Origin: Oscillospiraceae bacterium
Lineage (GTDB): Bacteria > Bacillota > Clostridia > Oscillospirales > Oscillospiraceae
NCBI GenBank assembly: GCA_902784305.1
Contig: CACZUK010000009.1
Location: 1-32,289 of the forward strand
Length of the DNA: 32,289 nt
Reading direction: 5' to 3'
The notes under the pieces are model-generated. The model was not told where the DNA came from, did not search any database, and saw nothing but the letters and a program-made list of their open reading frames with translations. The translations under genes were made by a program, and so were the position numbers. Below are positions 14,574 through 22,994 of the stretch, piece by piece; positions within the stretch are counted from its first letter, which is position 1, and every line of letters starts with the position of its first letter.

Positions 14574-16022
14574 ATGAAACGCACAAAGATTATCTGCACC
14601 ATCGGCCCCGCCTCCGCCACCGAGGAGAAGCTGACCGCCATGATTCAGGCCGGCATGAACGTGGCCCGCCTGAACTTCTCCCACGGCACCCACCCCGAGC
14701 AGCAGGTGAAAATCGACCTGGTCAAGCGCGTGCGGGAGAAGCTCCACGAGCCCATCCCCATCCTGCTGGACACCAAGGGACCCGAGTACCGCATCGGCAC
14801 CTTTGAGAACCATCAAATCGACCTGGCCGACGGTGACAGCTTCGTCTTCACCGTGGAGGACGTGCCCGGCACAAAAGAGCGGGTCAGCGTGTCCTACAAG
14901 GGCCTGGTCAACGATCTGGACGTGGGCGACATCATCCTGGTCAACGACGGTCTGGTCAAGTTCCAGGTCCGCGAGAAGGCCGACACCGACCTCGTCTGCG
15001 ACGTGCTCATCGGCGGCCGCCTGTCCGACCGCAAGAGCATGAGCTTCCCCAACAAGGTGTTGAAGCAGGTCTACCTCAGCGAGCAGGACAAGGCCGACCT
15101 CCTCTTCGGCATCCAGAACGATGTGGACTTCGTGGCCTGCTCCTTCGTCTCCACCGCTCAGGATGTTATTGACGTGCGGACCTTCCTCGATGCCAACGGC
15201 GGCAAGGACATTCAGATTATTGCCAAGCTGGAGAACCGGGCCGGTGTGGACAACGCCGAGGAGATTCTGGAGCACTGCGAGGGCCTGATGGTGGCCCGCG
15301 GCGATTTGGGCGTGGAGATTCCCTACGTGGAGCTGCCCGCCATTCAGAAGAAGCTCATCACCACCTGCCGCCTCAAGGGCGGTCTGGCCATCACCGCCAC
15401 CGAGATGCTGGAGAGCATGATCTCCAAGCCCCGCCCCACCCGCGCGGAGATCTCCGACGTGGCCAACGCCGTCTTCGACGGCACCAGCGCCATCATGCTC
15501 TCCGGCGAGACCGCCATGGGCAAGTACCCTGTGGAGGCCGTCTCCGCCATGGCCAGCATCGCCGTGGAGGCCGAGAAGAACACCCACTACATCGACCGGT
15601 TTAAGCGCTATCAGTTCAACCTCAAGAACCTGAACGACGCCCTGTCTCACTCCACCTGCCAGCTGGCCATCGACACCAACGCCACCTGCATCGTGGCCTG
15701 CACCCGCACCGGCACCACCGGCAAGATGATCTGCCGCTTCCGCGCGCCCATGCCCATCATCGGCATGACCACCAGCGAGAAGGCCTATCGTCAGCTGGCC
15801 CTGAGCTGGAACGTGAAGCCTGTGATGATTCAGGAGTTCTCCTCCACCGACGTGCTCTTCTACCACGCCGTGCTCATGGCCCGCACCACCGGCCTGGCCG
15901 ACACCGGCGACACCATTGTCATCACCGGCGGCATGACCAACGGCCACAGCGGCAACACCAACATGATTAAAATTGAAACTCTGGAGCCGATTCCGGAGCA
16001 CAGCAACCATTATCTGCTCTGA
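14574..16022 (+). CDS. pyk: Pyruvate kinase
   Basis: Last step of glycolysis: phosphoenolpyruvate plus ADP to pyruvate plus ATP. 482 aa, the usual size without the extra C-terminal PEP-utiliser domain found in Bacillus. Visible: KIICTIGPAS at the N-terminus, ARLNFSHG, DTKGPEYRIG, the active-site lysine Lys218 in AKLENRAGVDNAEEIL, metal-binding VARGDLGVEIP, and the signature region ending SGETAMGKYPVEAV. The C-terminal allosteric-type domain (from about 345) is complete. AAGGAG (14559-14564) is 9 nt before ATG 14574; GTG 14571 with 6-nt spacing is an equal alternative. niaR follows after 38 nt with no terminator between, so they may be co-transcribed. Confidence 0.95.
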   Translation: MKRTKIICTIGPASATEEKLTAMIQAGMNVARLNFSHGTHPEQQVKIDLVKRVREKLHEPIPILLDTKGPEYRIGTFENHQIDLADGDSFVFTVEDVPGTKERVSVSYKGLVNDLDVGDIILVNDGLVKFQVREKADTDLVCDVLIGGRLSDRKSMSFPNKVLKQVYLSEQDKADLLFGIQNDVDFVACSFVSTAQDVIDVRTFLDANGGKDIQIIAKLENRAGVDNAEEILEHCEGLMVARGDLGVEIPYVELPAIQKKLITTCRLKGGLAITATEMLESMISKPRPTRAEISDVANAVFDGTSAIMLSGETAMGKYPVEAVSAMASIAVEAEKNTHYIDRFKRYQFNLKNLNDALSHSTCQLAIDTNATCIVACTRTGTTGKMICRFRAPMPIIGMTTSEKAYRQLALSWNVKPVMIQEFSSTDVLFYHAVLMARTTGLADTGDTIVITGGMTNGHSGNTNMIKIETLEPIPEHSNHYLL

Positions 16023-16060
16023 TTTTAAAACTTTTCACCCGAGGAAAGGAGGAAAGCCCC

Positions 16061-16570
16061 ATGACCGCCGCCCAGCGCCGCGCGCGCATCCTGAGCACGC
16101 TTCGCCAGCACAGCGGGCCTCTGAGCGCGTCCGCTCTGGCCAGGGAGTTCTCCGTCAGCCGGCAGATCATCGTCGGTGACGTGGCCCTGCTCCGGGCGGC
16201 GGGCGAGAGCATCCTCGCCACCCCCAGGGGCTACCTCCTCTCCCCCGCCGGTGAGGGCATCCGGCGCACCATCGCCTGCCTCCACACCCAGGAGCAGACC
16301 GGCCGGGAGCTGGAAATCTGCGTGGACCACGGCTGCACCGTTCAGGATGTCATCGTCGAGCATCCGGTCTACGGTCAGCTGGTGGGCGAGCTGGAGCTGT
16401 CCAGCCGCTACGACGTGGCCCAGTTCCTGCGCCGCCTCGAAAAGGAAAGCGCGCACTCCCTCTCCGAGCTCACCGACGGCATCCACCTCCACACCCTCCG
16501 CTGTCCCTCGGACGACGCCTTTCGGCAGGTCCTCAAGCGGCTGGAGGAGGAGAACATTCTGATTCACTGA
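16061..16570 (+). CDS. niaR: Niacin-responsive repressor NiaR (HTH plus 3H domain)
   Basis: 169 aa. N-terminal winged helix (about 3-60, RRARILSTLRQHSGPLSASALAREFSVSRQIIVGDVALLRAAG) followed by a 3H domain with its histidines in CLHT, VDHGC and VEHPVYGQL, the nicotinate and metal site of the NiaR/YrxA family. Family members repress NAD synthesis (nadABC) or niacin uptake genes when nicotinic acid is present. None of these lie nearby, so its targets must be elsewhere. The SD AAAGGAGG (16045-16052) is 8 nt before ATG 16061. It sits 38 nt behind pyk. Confidence 0.88.
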   Translation: MTAAQRRARILSTLRQHSGPLSASALAREFSVSRQIIVGDVALLRAAGESILATPRGYLLSPAGEGIRRTIACLHTQEQTGRELEICVDHGCTVQDVIVEHPVYGQLVGELELSSRYDVAQFLRRLEKESAHSLSELTDGIHLHTLRCPSDDAFRQVLKRLEEENILIH

Positions 16571-16756
16571 CAGAGATTCACAGATGAAATCCGGCAATCG
16601 TGACGGCTGAGATAGTTTTCGTCAAATTCGGCACAAAAGCGAAGGATAAGTGCCCTAAATAGGGTAAATTCTTTTCAGATTTCAAGTTTTTGAGACGAAA
16701 TGTTGGAAGAAACAGCTCTTCAGCACCGAAGCTCGATTTCATCAGGGATTCCATAG

Positions 16757-16800
16757 AAAAACGGAGGCAATCGCGAAAAATTGCCTCCGTTTTTCTCTTT
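16757..16800. terminator. Bidirectional terminator between niaR and the XdhC gene
   Basis: Perfect 15-bp stem, AAAAACGGAGGCAAT (16757-16771) with its complement at 16780-16794, loop CGCGAAAA, and T runs on both strands. It serves the convergent niaR (+) and XdhC (-) genes. The 180 bases between the niaR stop and this stem are lower in GC and hold nothing I can name. Confidence 0.92.
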
Positions 16801-16808
16801 TTTATGAT

Positions 16809-17726
16809 TCAGCACACATCCGCTGCCAGCACGAGCATTTCGCCGCCGCAGGCCATGCCCTGGTCCTGGGCGTCGTCGTCGTTCAGGGAGACCGTCAGTG
16901 TGCGCTGCGTCCCCGTGCCGATGAGCCGCCACGCCTGACGCATGCACGCGCTCTCCGCACAGCCGCCGCCGATGGTGCCCGCGATGCGCAGGCTCCGGTC
17001 CACCGCCAGCAGCGCCCCCGGCTTCACCGGCGTGGAGCCGCGGGTCTCCAGCACCACCACCAGCGCCTTGGGCTCCGGGTCCTCCACGGCGAACTCCAGT
17101 ACGTCCTGTTCCGGGTCTGTCTGGGTCAGCAGGGTGCTGTGGGAGCGCCGGGGCGTGTCCGCGCGCCGTACCTGCACCAGCTCCGCGACGATGGACACGG
17201 CAATCTCCTCCAGCGTGATGGCGTTGATGGGCAGCCCGATGGGACTGTGCAGCTCCGCGAGCCGGGCGGGGTCGAAGCCCTCCGCCTCCAGCGCGCGGCG
17301 CATCTCAATGCCCCGTTTGCGGGAGGACACCATGCCCAGATACCGGGTCGGCTCCGGCCGGGACAGCAGCGCCCTCAGGCACGCGCCGTCTGAGCGGTGG
17401 CCCCGGGTCATGACCGCCACGAAGTCCCCCGGGCCGGGCGCGAGCTGCGCAATCGCCGGGGCGAAGTCCTGACACAGCACCGCCTCCGCGTCCGGAAAGC
17501 GCTGGGGGCTGGCAAAGGCCGCCCGGTCGTCCACCACCGTGACGGCGAAGCCCAGCCGCGCCGCCAGCGTGCAGGTGTGCAGGGCGATGTGCCCGCCGCC
17601 CAGGAGAATCAGCCGCTCCCGGGGCTGAAAGCGCCGGATATAGCTCTGTTCGTTCGCCTCCAGGCTCAGCTCCGCCGCGCGGCCGGAACGAACCTGGGTC
17701 AATACTTCCTTGAGTTTCGATTTCAT
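16809..17726 (-). CDS. XdhC/CoxI-family protein with swapped domain order
   Basis: 305 aa. XdhC-type proteins bring sulfurated molybdenum cofactor to xanthine dehydrogenase-like enzymes. Here the Rossmann XdhC_C domain comes first (about 35-180: LILLGGGHIALHTCTLAARLGFAVTVVDDR, then HSPIGLPINAITLEEIAVSI) and the short CoxI domain last (about 215-300: VVLETRGSTPVKPGALLAVD, GTIGGGCAE, GMACGGEM). Canonical XdhC has the opposite order. Both domains look complete, so this is a stable permuted form, not a truncation. ATG 17726 has GAGG about 8 nt upstream. No molybdenum hydroxylase or cofactor gene lies in the window. Confidence 0.85.
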   Translation of the reverse strand: MKSKLKEVLTQVRSGRAAELSLEANEQSYIRRFQPRERLILLGGGHIALHTCTLAARLGFAVTVVDDRAAFASPQRFPDAEAVLCQDFAPAIAQLAPGPGDFVAVMTRGHRSDGACLRALLSRPEPTRYLGMVSSRKRGIEMRRALEAEGFDPARLAELHSPIGLPINAITLEEIAVSIVAELVQVRRADTPRRSHSTLLTQTDPEQDVLEFAVEDPEPKALVVVLETRGSTPVKPGALLAVDRSLRIAGTIGGGCAESACMRQAWRLIGTGTQRTLTVSLNDDDAQDQGMACGGEMLVLAADVC

Positions 17727-17743
17727 CCTTCTCGCCTCGGCAC

Positions 17744-17769
17744 GCGCCCCGCAGAGAGCTGCGGGGCGC
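17744..17769. other. GC-rich hairpin between the DUF4349 and XdhC genes
   Basis: Perfect 11-bp stem GCGCCCCGCAG (17744-17754) with CTGCGGGGCGC (17759-17769), loop AGAG. No T run follows on the minus strand, so it is more likely an intercistronic stem-loop than a terminator; it ends 17 nt before the XdhC ATG. Confidence 0.6.
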
Positions 17770-17803
17770 TGTTCTAGGGTTCTTTTGGGGAATTTTGGAA
17801 CGT

Positions 17804-19027
17804 TTACTGCCCGTTTTCACCGTCCTGATGCGTCTCAGGGCGGTCCTCAGGCTCAGAGGGCGCGTCCGCCGCTTCGGGTGCCGCGGGAGCGCTCTCGTAC
17901 GGCTGCGCGGGGGCTTCGGGGGCCTCTGGCTGCGCGGGAACCGCGCTCTGGGCCGTGTCGGCGGACTTCCGGCCGGTAAAGGGCGGCGCGAAGGGCGTCT
18001 TCGGCACGGATTTCTTCCCCTTCATCGGCAGCCAGCCGGTCCTTTTGGGCGCGTTGGGGTCGATGCCCTGCTCCCGGAGCCGCTGGGCGCGCTTCTCCCT
18101 CCGGCGGCGGAACACGCGGCGGAGCACCACGATGATGATAGCCAGCACAGCCAGGCTGAACACGTTGCCCACCAGCCAAACCAGCAGCTCCTGCACGCCC
18201 TCGATGAAGTCTTCCAGACCGCCCAGGAAAGAGTTCACCAGGCGCTGGCCGAAGGAAATCGTGTTGGTGTCGCTGATGGTCACCACCTGCTCGATGGTGA
18301 CGCGGAAGGTGGCGTAGCCGATGAGGCTGTCGTAGCGGTTCAGTGTGGAGGTATAGCGCTCGATTTCGTACTCCGTGTCGGTGATGGCCTGCTCCAGGGT
18401 GATGATGTCGTCCATGTGCTTGGCCTGAGAGAGCAGGTCCTGAAGCCGCTCCAGCTTGGTGCGCAGGGTCTTGAGCCGGGTCTCGGTGTCGAAGTAGGCC
18501 TGCCCCACGTCCTCGGTGGACTCGTCCTTGCTGGTCAGGTGGCAGTGCTCCTCGCTGCTCATGCGGCTGAGGAAGTCCCCGTACTTCGCCGCGGGCACCC
18601 GAACGGTGTAGCTGGCGCTGCGGTAGGTGCTGCCGTAGCCGCCCTGGTTCAGGTTGCTCTCCTCCACATAGCCGCCCAACTCGTTGACCAGACCTTCGAG
18701 GCCCTGAACGGCCGCGTCAAACTCCTTCGTCTCAAGGTTCAGACTGGCCCGGCGAATCAGCTTCACCTTCGCGTTCTGATAGGCGCTCTGGGTGTCGCCG
18801 GAGCCGCTGTCGTTGGTGTCCGCGGTGTCAGCGTCATAGGCCTCCTCGGCCTCGGCGGGGTCCTCGTAGCGGTAGGCGTCCTCCGCGGCGGCGGCCGGAG
18901 CGGCCTCTGTGGCGGCGTAGTTGCGCTCTGCCGCCTTCGTGGCTCCGGAGCTGCCTGACGCACCGCATGCGGTCAGGCTCAGCAGCAGCGAGAGGGCCAT
19001 CGTCCACGCAATCATTCTCTTTTTCAT
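17804..19027 (-). CDS. DUF4349 lipoprotein with a membrane helix and proline-rich tail
   Basis: 407 aa. Signal peptide MKKRMIAWTMALSLLLSLTAC with the lipobox LTAC and acylated Cys21. A low-complexity acidic/Ala stretch (about 30-85) leads to the DUF4349 domain (about 88-285) with coiled-coil heptads (ETRLKTLRTKLERLQDLLSQAKHMDDIITLEQAITDTEYEIERY). A membrane helix follows (about 300-320, VFSLAVLAIIIVVL), then a basic stop-transfer (RRVFRRRREKRAQR) and a cytoplasmic Pro/Ala/Glu-rich tail of 70-80 residues. Family function is unknown. ATG 19027 has AAAGGAG 9 nt upstream; ATG 19033 would be too close to it. It lies downstream of the GGDEF-EAL gene on the same strand. Confidence 0.8.
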   Translation of the reverse strand: MKKRMIAWTMALSLLLSLTACGASGSSGATKAAERNYAATEAAPAAAAEDAYRYEDPAEAEEAYDADTADTNDSGSGDTQSAYQNAKVKLIRRASLNLETKEFDAAVQGLEGLVNELGGYVEESNLNQGGYGSTYRSASYTVRVPAAKYGDFLSRMSSEEHCHLTSKDESTEDVGQAYFDTETRLKTLRTKLERLQDLLSQAKHMDDIITLEQAITDTEYEIERYTSTLNRYDSLIGYATFRVTIEQVVTISDTNTISFGQRLVNSFLGGLEDFIEGVQELLVWLVGNVFSLAVLAIIIVVLRRVFRRRREKRAQRLREQGIDPNAPKRTGWLPMKGKKSVPKTPFAPPFTGRKSADTAQSAVPAQPEAPEAPAQPYESAPAAPEAADAPSEPEDRPETHQDGENGQ

Positions 19028-19126
19028 GGTCATCTTCTCCTTTGCGTCGTTTTGGAGCGGACTGACCGGCCGCTTCAACCTATATACAGTGTGTACGCCG
19101 GTTGTGTTGCAGAGAATCTTCTTTTT

Positions 19127-21925
19127 TTAATCCTTGTGGGTGGTCAGCAGCACGGCCAGCAGGGCCACGCTGTCGTTGAAGACGTTGGAGGCCACCTTGC
19201 GCAGGTAACAGGTGTACTCCCGCTCCTCCCCGGAGGCCATGCTGAACTGCACCCAGCCCTCGGCCTGCTCACAGCGCTGCGCCGCCTGGAGCAGCTTCTC
19301 CGGCGCGGGCGAAATGAGGGGCTGGTGCTCCGTGCCGCGCTGGACCTTGTCAATCATCCCCAGCTCGGAGAGCAGGTGGATGAAGCGGTCCTTGCCCCGG
19401 ATGCAGGTGAAAGCCCCGTTTCGGTACTCCAGCACGCCCGCGGGCAGCTCGTTGCTCATCTGGAGCGTGTTCTGCTCGTCGTAGACCAGCGGCTCGTTCA
19501 GGTCGATGCGGCCCACCTCCTCGTAGTAGCGCGACTCCGCGCTGCGCTCGAAGGTGAGCCCGGTGCCCGCCTTGTTGCGCTCCATGATGTAGGTCAGCGG
19601 GTTGGGCCGGTTGAAGAGGAAGCCCTGGAGCTTTTCCGCGCCCAGGCGGCGCAGGATGCGCAGATGCTCCTCCGTCTCCACGCCCTCCACCAGGGTGGTG
19701 ATGCCCATCTGCCGGGCCATGTCGATGATATTGGCCACAATGATGACGTTTCTGCCCTCTTCGCTGAAGTTCTTCATGAACTGCATGTCAATCTTGATGA
19801 GGTCGAAGTTCAGCTCCTGGAGCAGGTTCAGCGTGGAGTACTCGCTGCCGAAGTCGTCCATCCACACCTCGAAGCCCAGGGCCCGGAAGCGCTCCGTCTC
19901 CCGCTTGATGAGGTCCTGGTTGTCGATGAGGGCGCTTTCCGTGATTTCAATCTTGATGTAGCTGTGGTCCACCCCGGACTCGTCCACCAGCTCGCACACC
20001 GCCTGCACGATGTCCGTCTGGGCGAAGTCGTGGCGGGAGAAGTTGATGGACACCGGCACCACCGGCACCCCGTTGGCGCGCCGAATCTCAAAGTCCCGCA
20101 GCACCAGCCGGAGCACGTTCAGATTCACCTTGTAAATCAGGCGCTTCTCCTCCAGCAGCGGCACGAACTGGAAGGGCGGCAGGAAGCCGTACTTGGGGTC
20201 CTCCCAGCGGGACAGGGCCTCCTCGTTGCACACCTCGCCGGTGACCGCCCGGATGATGGGCTGGTAGTACACCTTCAAATAGCCCTTCTCGATGGCCTCG
20301 TCCACATGGCTGACGATGTACTGGCGGAACTTGTCCTCCTCGTCCAGCCGGGTGTCGTAGACGCGGCAGCACAAATCCTTGTCCTCATAGATGCTGTCGT
20401 GGGCCAGCTTCGCCTTGTCCATCAGGAAGATGGCCCGCTCGCTGCCCGTGTAGGGCGCGAAGCCCGCCTTGCAGAAGATGGGGAACTCCGCCTTGTAGCT
20501 CATCAGCTCGTCGTTCACCCGGGTGAGCCCGTCCTCCACCTCGTTCTGGTAGCACAGCACGCCGAACTGGCTGCCGTTGATGTAGCAGATGTGGCGGCCG
20601 GGGAAGTTGGTGCGCAGAGAGGCCGCCATGTGCCGAATCAGCGCGTCGCCCTGGGCGTAGCCGAACTCGTCGTTGAAGGCCCGGAAGTGAATCAGATTCA
20701 CGAAGGCCACGCCGGGCTTGCGCTCCTGGTCCGCCTTGCTGTGAAGCAGCTCGTCCGCCCGGGCGATGAAGTAGGACATGGACGGCAGGCCCGTGAGCTG
20801 GTTCGTCTCAAAGACCCGGGCGTGGGTGGTGATGTTGCTCTCCACGATGCCCGCCCGGAGATGGGCCTTGTCGAAGACCCCGCCCACGGTCTGGTCCCGT
20901 CCGGTGTGCCGGGCCTTGTGGGCGTAGATGTCGGCCAGCTGGAGCATTTCCTGGAACTCCTTCTCGTCCCGGGGCGTGCCCGTGACGTAGCCGAAGGCAC
21001 AGGTCATGGTGATAATCAGGCCGTTGAACTCATTGCGGCGCAGACGCTTGCGGCACCGGTCCAGCAGCTCCGGCTGCTGCTCCTCCGACGCCCCCACCGC
21101 GATGCCCAGCATCTCGTCGCCGCCGAAGCGGTAGGTGTCCGCCTCCCCGAAAGCGCTCAGAATCGCTTGGGAGAAGCTGCACAGCATCTCGTCGCCCACC
21201 TCGTGGCCGTAGAAATCGTTGTAGAGGGTGAGCTGGTCCAGGTCCCCCAGCACCACGAACAGCGGCTTGCCCAGATACCGGTCCAGCCGCCGCAGCAGGG
21301 CGTTCCGGTTCAGCATGCCCGTGAGGCTGTCGTGCTCCAGATGGTAGCGGATGCGCTCGGCGCTGCGCAGGGACTCCAGCCGGATGCTCACCACCACAAA
21401 GGTGATGGACACCATGGCCAGGTAGAACTCCACCGCGTGGAACACATCCACCTGAAAGAGCTCCGGCGACTTCGACACCCGGCACATCCCCGTGAAGAGC
21501 AGTGTCCAGCCGGTGAACACCCCCACCAGCCGCAGCGGCCGGTCCATGATGAACACCGGCAGCGCCATCAGGAACATCAGAAAGGTGACCGCCTGATGGG
21601 TGGGGTCCCAGATGGTGCCCAGCAGCACCGACATCACCATGGGGGGCGCCTCGATCAGGTAGAGAATCAGGGTGCTGTACGGACTCCTTTGGGGCAGTCT
21701 GTCGTCCACCAGCACCATGAGCAGCACAAAATAGAGGGGCAGCCACAGGTTTTTCGCGGCCAGCGCCCCGGTGCCGATGACCACCACCTGGGCGAAGATG
21801 TTCGCCACGCTCAGCAGCACGCCCACCCGGCACAGCAGCCGGATGGCCAGCCGGTTCTCCTGCCTGATCTCGTCCCGACATCGGTCGAATTCCTCCGCCG
21901 TCAGCAGTCTCCATATTTCCTTCAT
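19127..21925 (-). CDS. Membrane c-di-GMP protein: helices, GGDEF, GGDEF, EAL, PAS-like
   Basis: 932 aa. N-terminal sensor with about six membrane helices (about 28-190). First GGDEF domain has GGDEM at 268-272 (Phe to Met). The second is degenerate, NGSQF at 450-454. The EAL domain is complete: EAL at 569-571, Asn in SINFSRHD, Glu in KIEITES, DDFG at 690-693, Lys in IKID, Glu in VEGVET and Gln in QGFLF, so c-di-GMP phosphodiesterase activity is likely. A PAS-like region follows (about 790-930). ATG 21925 is preceded by GGAGG with 8-nt spacing; the frame extends to 22054 without an SD and across the promoter. Likely a c-di-GMP-lowering sensor; the ligand is unknown. Confidence 0.88.
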   Translation of the reverse strand: MKEIWRLLTAEEFDRCRDEIRQENRLAIRLLCRVGVLLSVANIFAQVVVIGTGALAAKNLWLPLYFVLLMVLVDDRLPQRSPYSTLILYLIEAPPMVMSVLLGTIWDPTHQAVTFLMFLMALPVFIMDRPLRLVGVFTGWTLLFTGMCRVSKSPELFQVDVFHAVEFYLAMVSITFVVVSIRLESLRSAERIRYHLEHDSLTGMLNRNALLRRLDRYLGKPLFVVLGDLDQLTLYNDFYGHEVGDEMLCSFSQAILSAFGEADTYRFGGDEMLGIAVGASEEQQPELLDRCRKRLRRNEFNGLIITMTCAFGYVTGTPRDEKEFQEMLQLADIYAHKARHTGRDQTVGGVFDKAHLRAGIVESNITTHARVFETNQLTGLPSMSYFIARADELLHSKADQERKPGVAFVNLIHFRAFNDEFGYAQGDALIRHMAASLRTNFPGRHICYINGSQFGVLCYQNEVEDGLTRVNDELMSYKAEFPIFCKAGFAPYTGSERAIFLMDKAKLAHDSIYEDKDLCCRVYDTRLDEEDKFRQYIVSHVDEAIEKGYLKVYYQPIIRAVTGEVCNEEALSRWEDPKYGFLPPFQFVPLLEEKRLIYKVNLNVLRLVLRDFEIRRANGVPVVPVSINFSRHDFAQTDIVQAVCELVDESGVDHSYIKIEITESALIDNQDLIKRETERFRALGFEVWMDDFGSEYSTLNLLQELNFDLIKIDMQFMKNFSEEGRNVIIVANIIDMARQMGITTLVEGVETEEHLRILRRLGAEKLQGFLFNRPNPLTYIMERNKAGTGLTFERSAESRYYEEVGRIDLNEPLVYDEQNTLQMSNELPAGVLEYRNGAFTCIRGKDRFIHLLSELGMIDKVQRGTEHQPLISPAPEKLLQAAQRCEQAEGWVQFSMASGEEREYTCYLRKVASNVFNDSVALLAVLLTTHKD

Positions 21926-21998
21926 CTTGCCAACCTCCACACGCCCGCGCTCAGAGCCGCCCGCGGGGTCTCTGAGAGGTGCACATGATTTCGTTTCG

Positions 21999-22027
21999 AG
22001 TTTAACACATTTCTGTGCCGCTGGCAA
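21999..22027 (-). promoter_or_regulatory. Promoter of the GGDEF-EAL gene
   Basis: Minus strand TTGCCA (22027-22022), 17 nt, TGT then TAAACT (22004-21999), an extended -10 form about 75 nt before the ATG. Confidence 0.5.
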
Positions 22028-22125
22028 GGATTTGTCGAAAAAAAACCACGGCATTCCCGTTCTGTTTCAACGCAAAGCAGCCCGCCAAAACGGATTTCCC
22101 TGGAAAAGCCGCCGCGCTGAGGGCG

Positions 22126-22176
22126 CGGAAACGGAAAACGGCGCCTCCCACGACCTCAAGCCGTGAGAGACGCCGT
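22126..22176 (-). terminator. Terminator after the trpF-like gene
   Basis: Read on the minus strand: ACGGCG-t-CTCTCACG (22176-22162) pairs with CGTGGGAG-g-CGCCGT (22152-22138), one mismatch and one G-T pair, followed by TTTCCGTTTCC. Confidence 0.75.
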
Positions 22177-22247
22177 CTCAGGGGCAGATGGATGCCACGT
22201 TTCTCCATTTTCCGCCCGATGTGCCTGTCTGAACCCGTGCTCCGGAC

Positions 22248-22850
22248 TCAGCCCAGGGAGCGCACCAAATCCACCGCCTCGTGGACCTTTCTGGGGTCCT
22301 TCACGCAGTCCGTCTCCACGCCGGAGGAGAGGTCCACGCCCCAGGGGTGCAGCTCCCGCAGCGCGTAGGGCAGATTCTCCGTGTTCAGGCCGCCGGAGAG
22401 GATGTAGGGCCGCTGTACATGCCGAATCCAGTTCCAGTCAAAGGGCTCGTCCACCAGATTGGAGAACAGCAGGTAGTTCGCCGCCGTCCGCTCCACCAGG
22501 TCAGGCACCTCCGGCCCGGTGACGTTGCAGCCCTTGATGACCGGCTTGCCGGTGTAGAGCATCAGGTCCCGGATGTAGGTCTCCGACTCCGTGCCCTCCA
22601 ACTGCACCATGTCCACCACACCCCGGCGCAGAGCCGTCATCACGGTGCTGAAATCGTCGTTGACGAACACGCCCACCAGCGGAATGTGGGAGTGCAGCGT
22701 GCGGCGGATGGCGTTGGCCAGGTCAAAGTCCACGCCGCGCCAGAACCGGCGGCAGAGCACCACTCCGGCAAAGTCCGGCTGAATCTCGTTGGCCAGGCGC
22801 ACGTCGGCCATGGAACGCAGTCCGCAGAGCTTGATCTTCGTTGCCATCAT
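22248..22850 (-). CDS. trpF: Phosphoribosylanthranilate isomerase-like protein (TrpF family), altered active site
   Basis: 200-aa TIM barrel clearly of the TrpF family: KLCGL with the catalytic Cys9, VGVFVND, QLEG, GKPVIKG, YILSGGLN, and LSSGVETDCVKDP near the C-terminus. TrpF normally turns phosphoribosylanthranilate into CdRP in tryptophan synthesis. Two key features are altered: the strand that usually reads LLLD, with the general-acid Asp, is LLFS (Ser130), and the following glycine-rich loop (GGxG before FDW) is deleted. Cys9 is kept. There are no other trp genes nearby. It may be a repurposed paralogue. The SD GGAGG lies 5 nt before ATG 22850; ATG 22847 is equally possible. Confidence 0.82.
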   Translation of the reverse strand: MMATKIKLCGLRSMADVRLANEIQPDFAGVVLCRRFWRGVDFDLANAIRRTLHSHIPLVGVFVNDDFSTVMTALRRGVVDMVQLEGTESETYIRDLMLYTGKPVIKGCNVTGPEVPDLVERTAANYLLFSNLVDEPFDWNWIRHVQRPYILSGGLNTENLPYALRELHPWGVDLSSGVETDCVKDPRKVHEAVDLVRSLG

Positions 22851-22894
22851 TGATTCCTCCTCGGCGGGCAGTCCGCCCCTCTTTTCTCAAAGAG

Positions 22895-22923
22895 ATTATA
22901 GCACACTCTCGGCCGGAGCGCAA
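22895..22923 (-). promoter_or_regulatory. Promoter of the trpF-like gene
   Basis: Minus strand TTGCGC (22923-22918), 17 nt ending TGC, perfect TATAAT (22900-22895). An extended -10 promoter about 45 nt before the ATG. Confidence 0.75.
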
Positions 22924-22994
22924 GAGAGCTGGTCCTTCGTACAGAAATTTTTCCGCCGCGCCCGGGTTTTTTCCCGCAATCTCCCGTCACCTCG

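Larger units (their letters stand above)
21926..22247. other. Gene-free stretch between trpF-like gene and GGDEF-EAL gene
   Basis: 322 bases holding the leader and promoter of the GGDEF-EAL gene and the terminator of the trpF-like gene, all on the minus strand. No ORF is supported. Confidence 0.7.

Noticed and set aside
17744-17769. Hairpin as terminator of the DUF4349 gene
   Set aside because: No T run follows on the minus strand, so it is listed only as a stem-loop.
19052-21988. 978-codon plus-strand ORF opposite the GGDEF-EAL gene
   Set aside because: Val/Leu/His/Gln-rich shadow frame without a ribosome site; the minus strand has complete EAL motifs.
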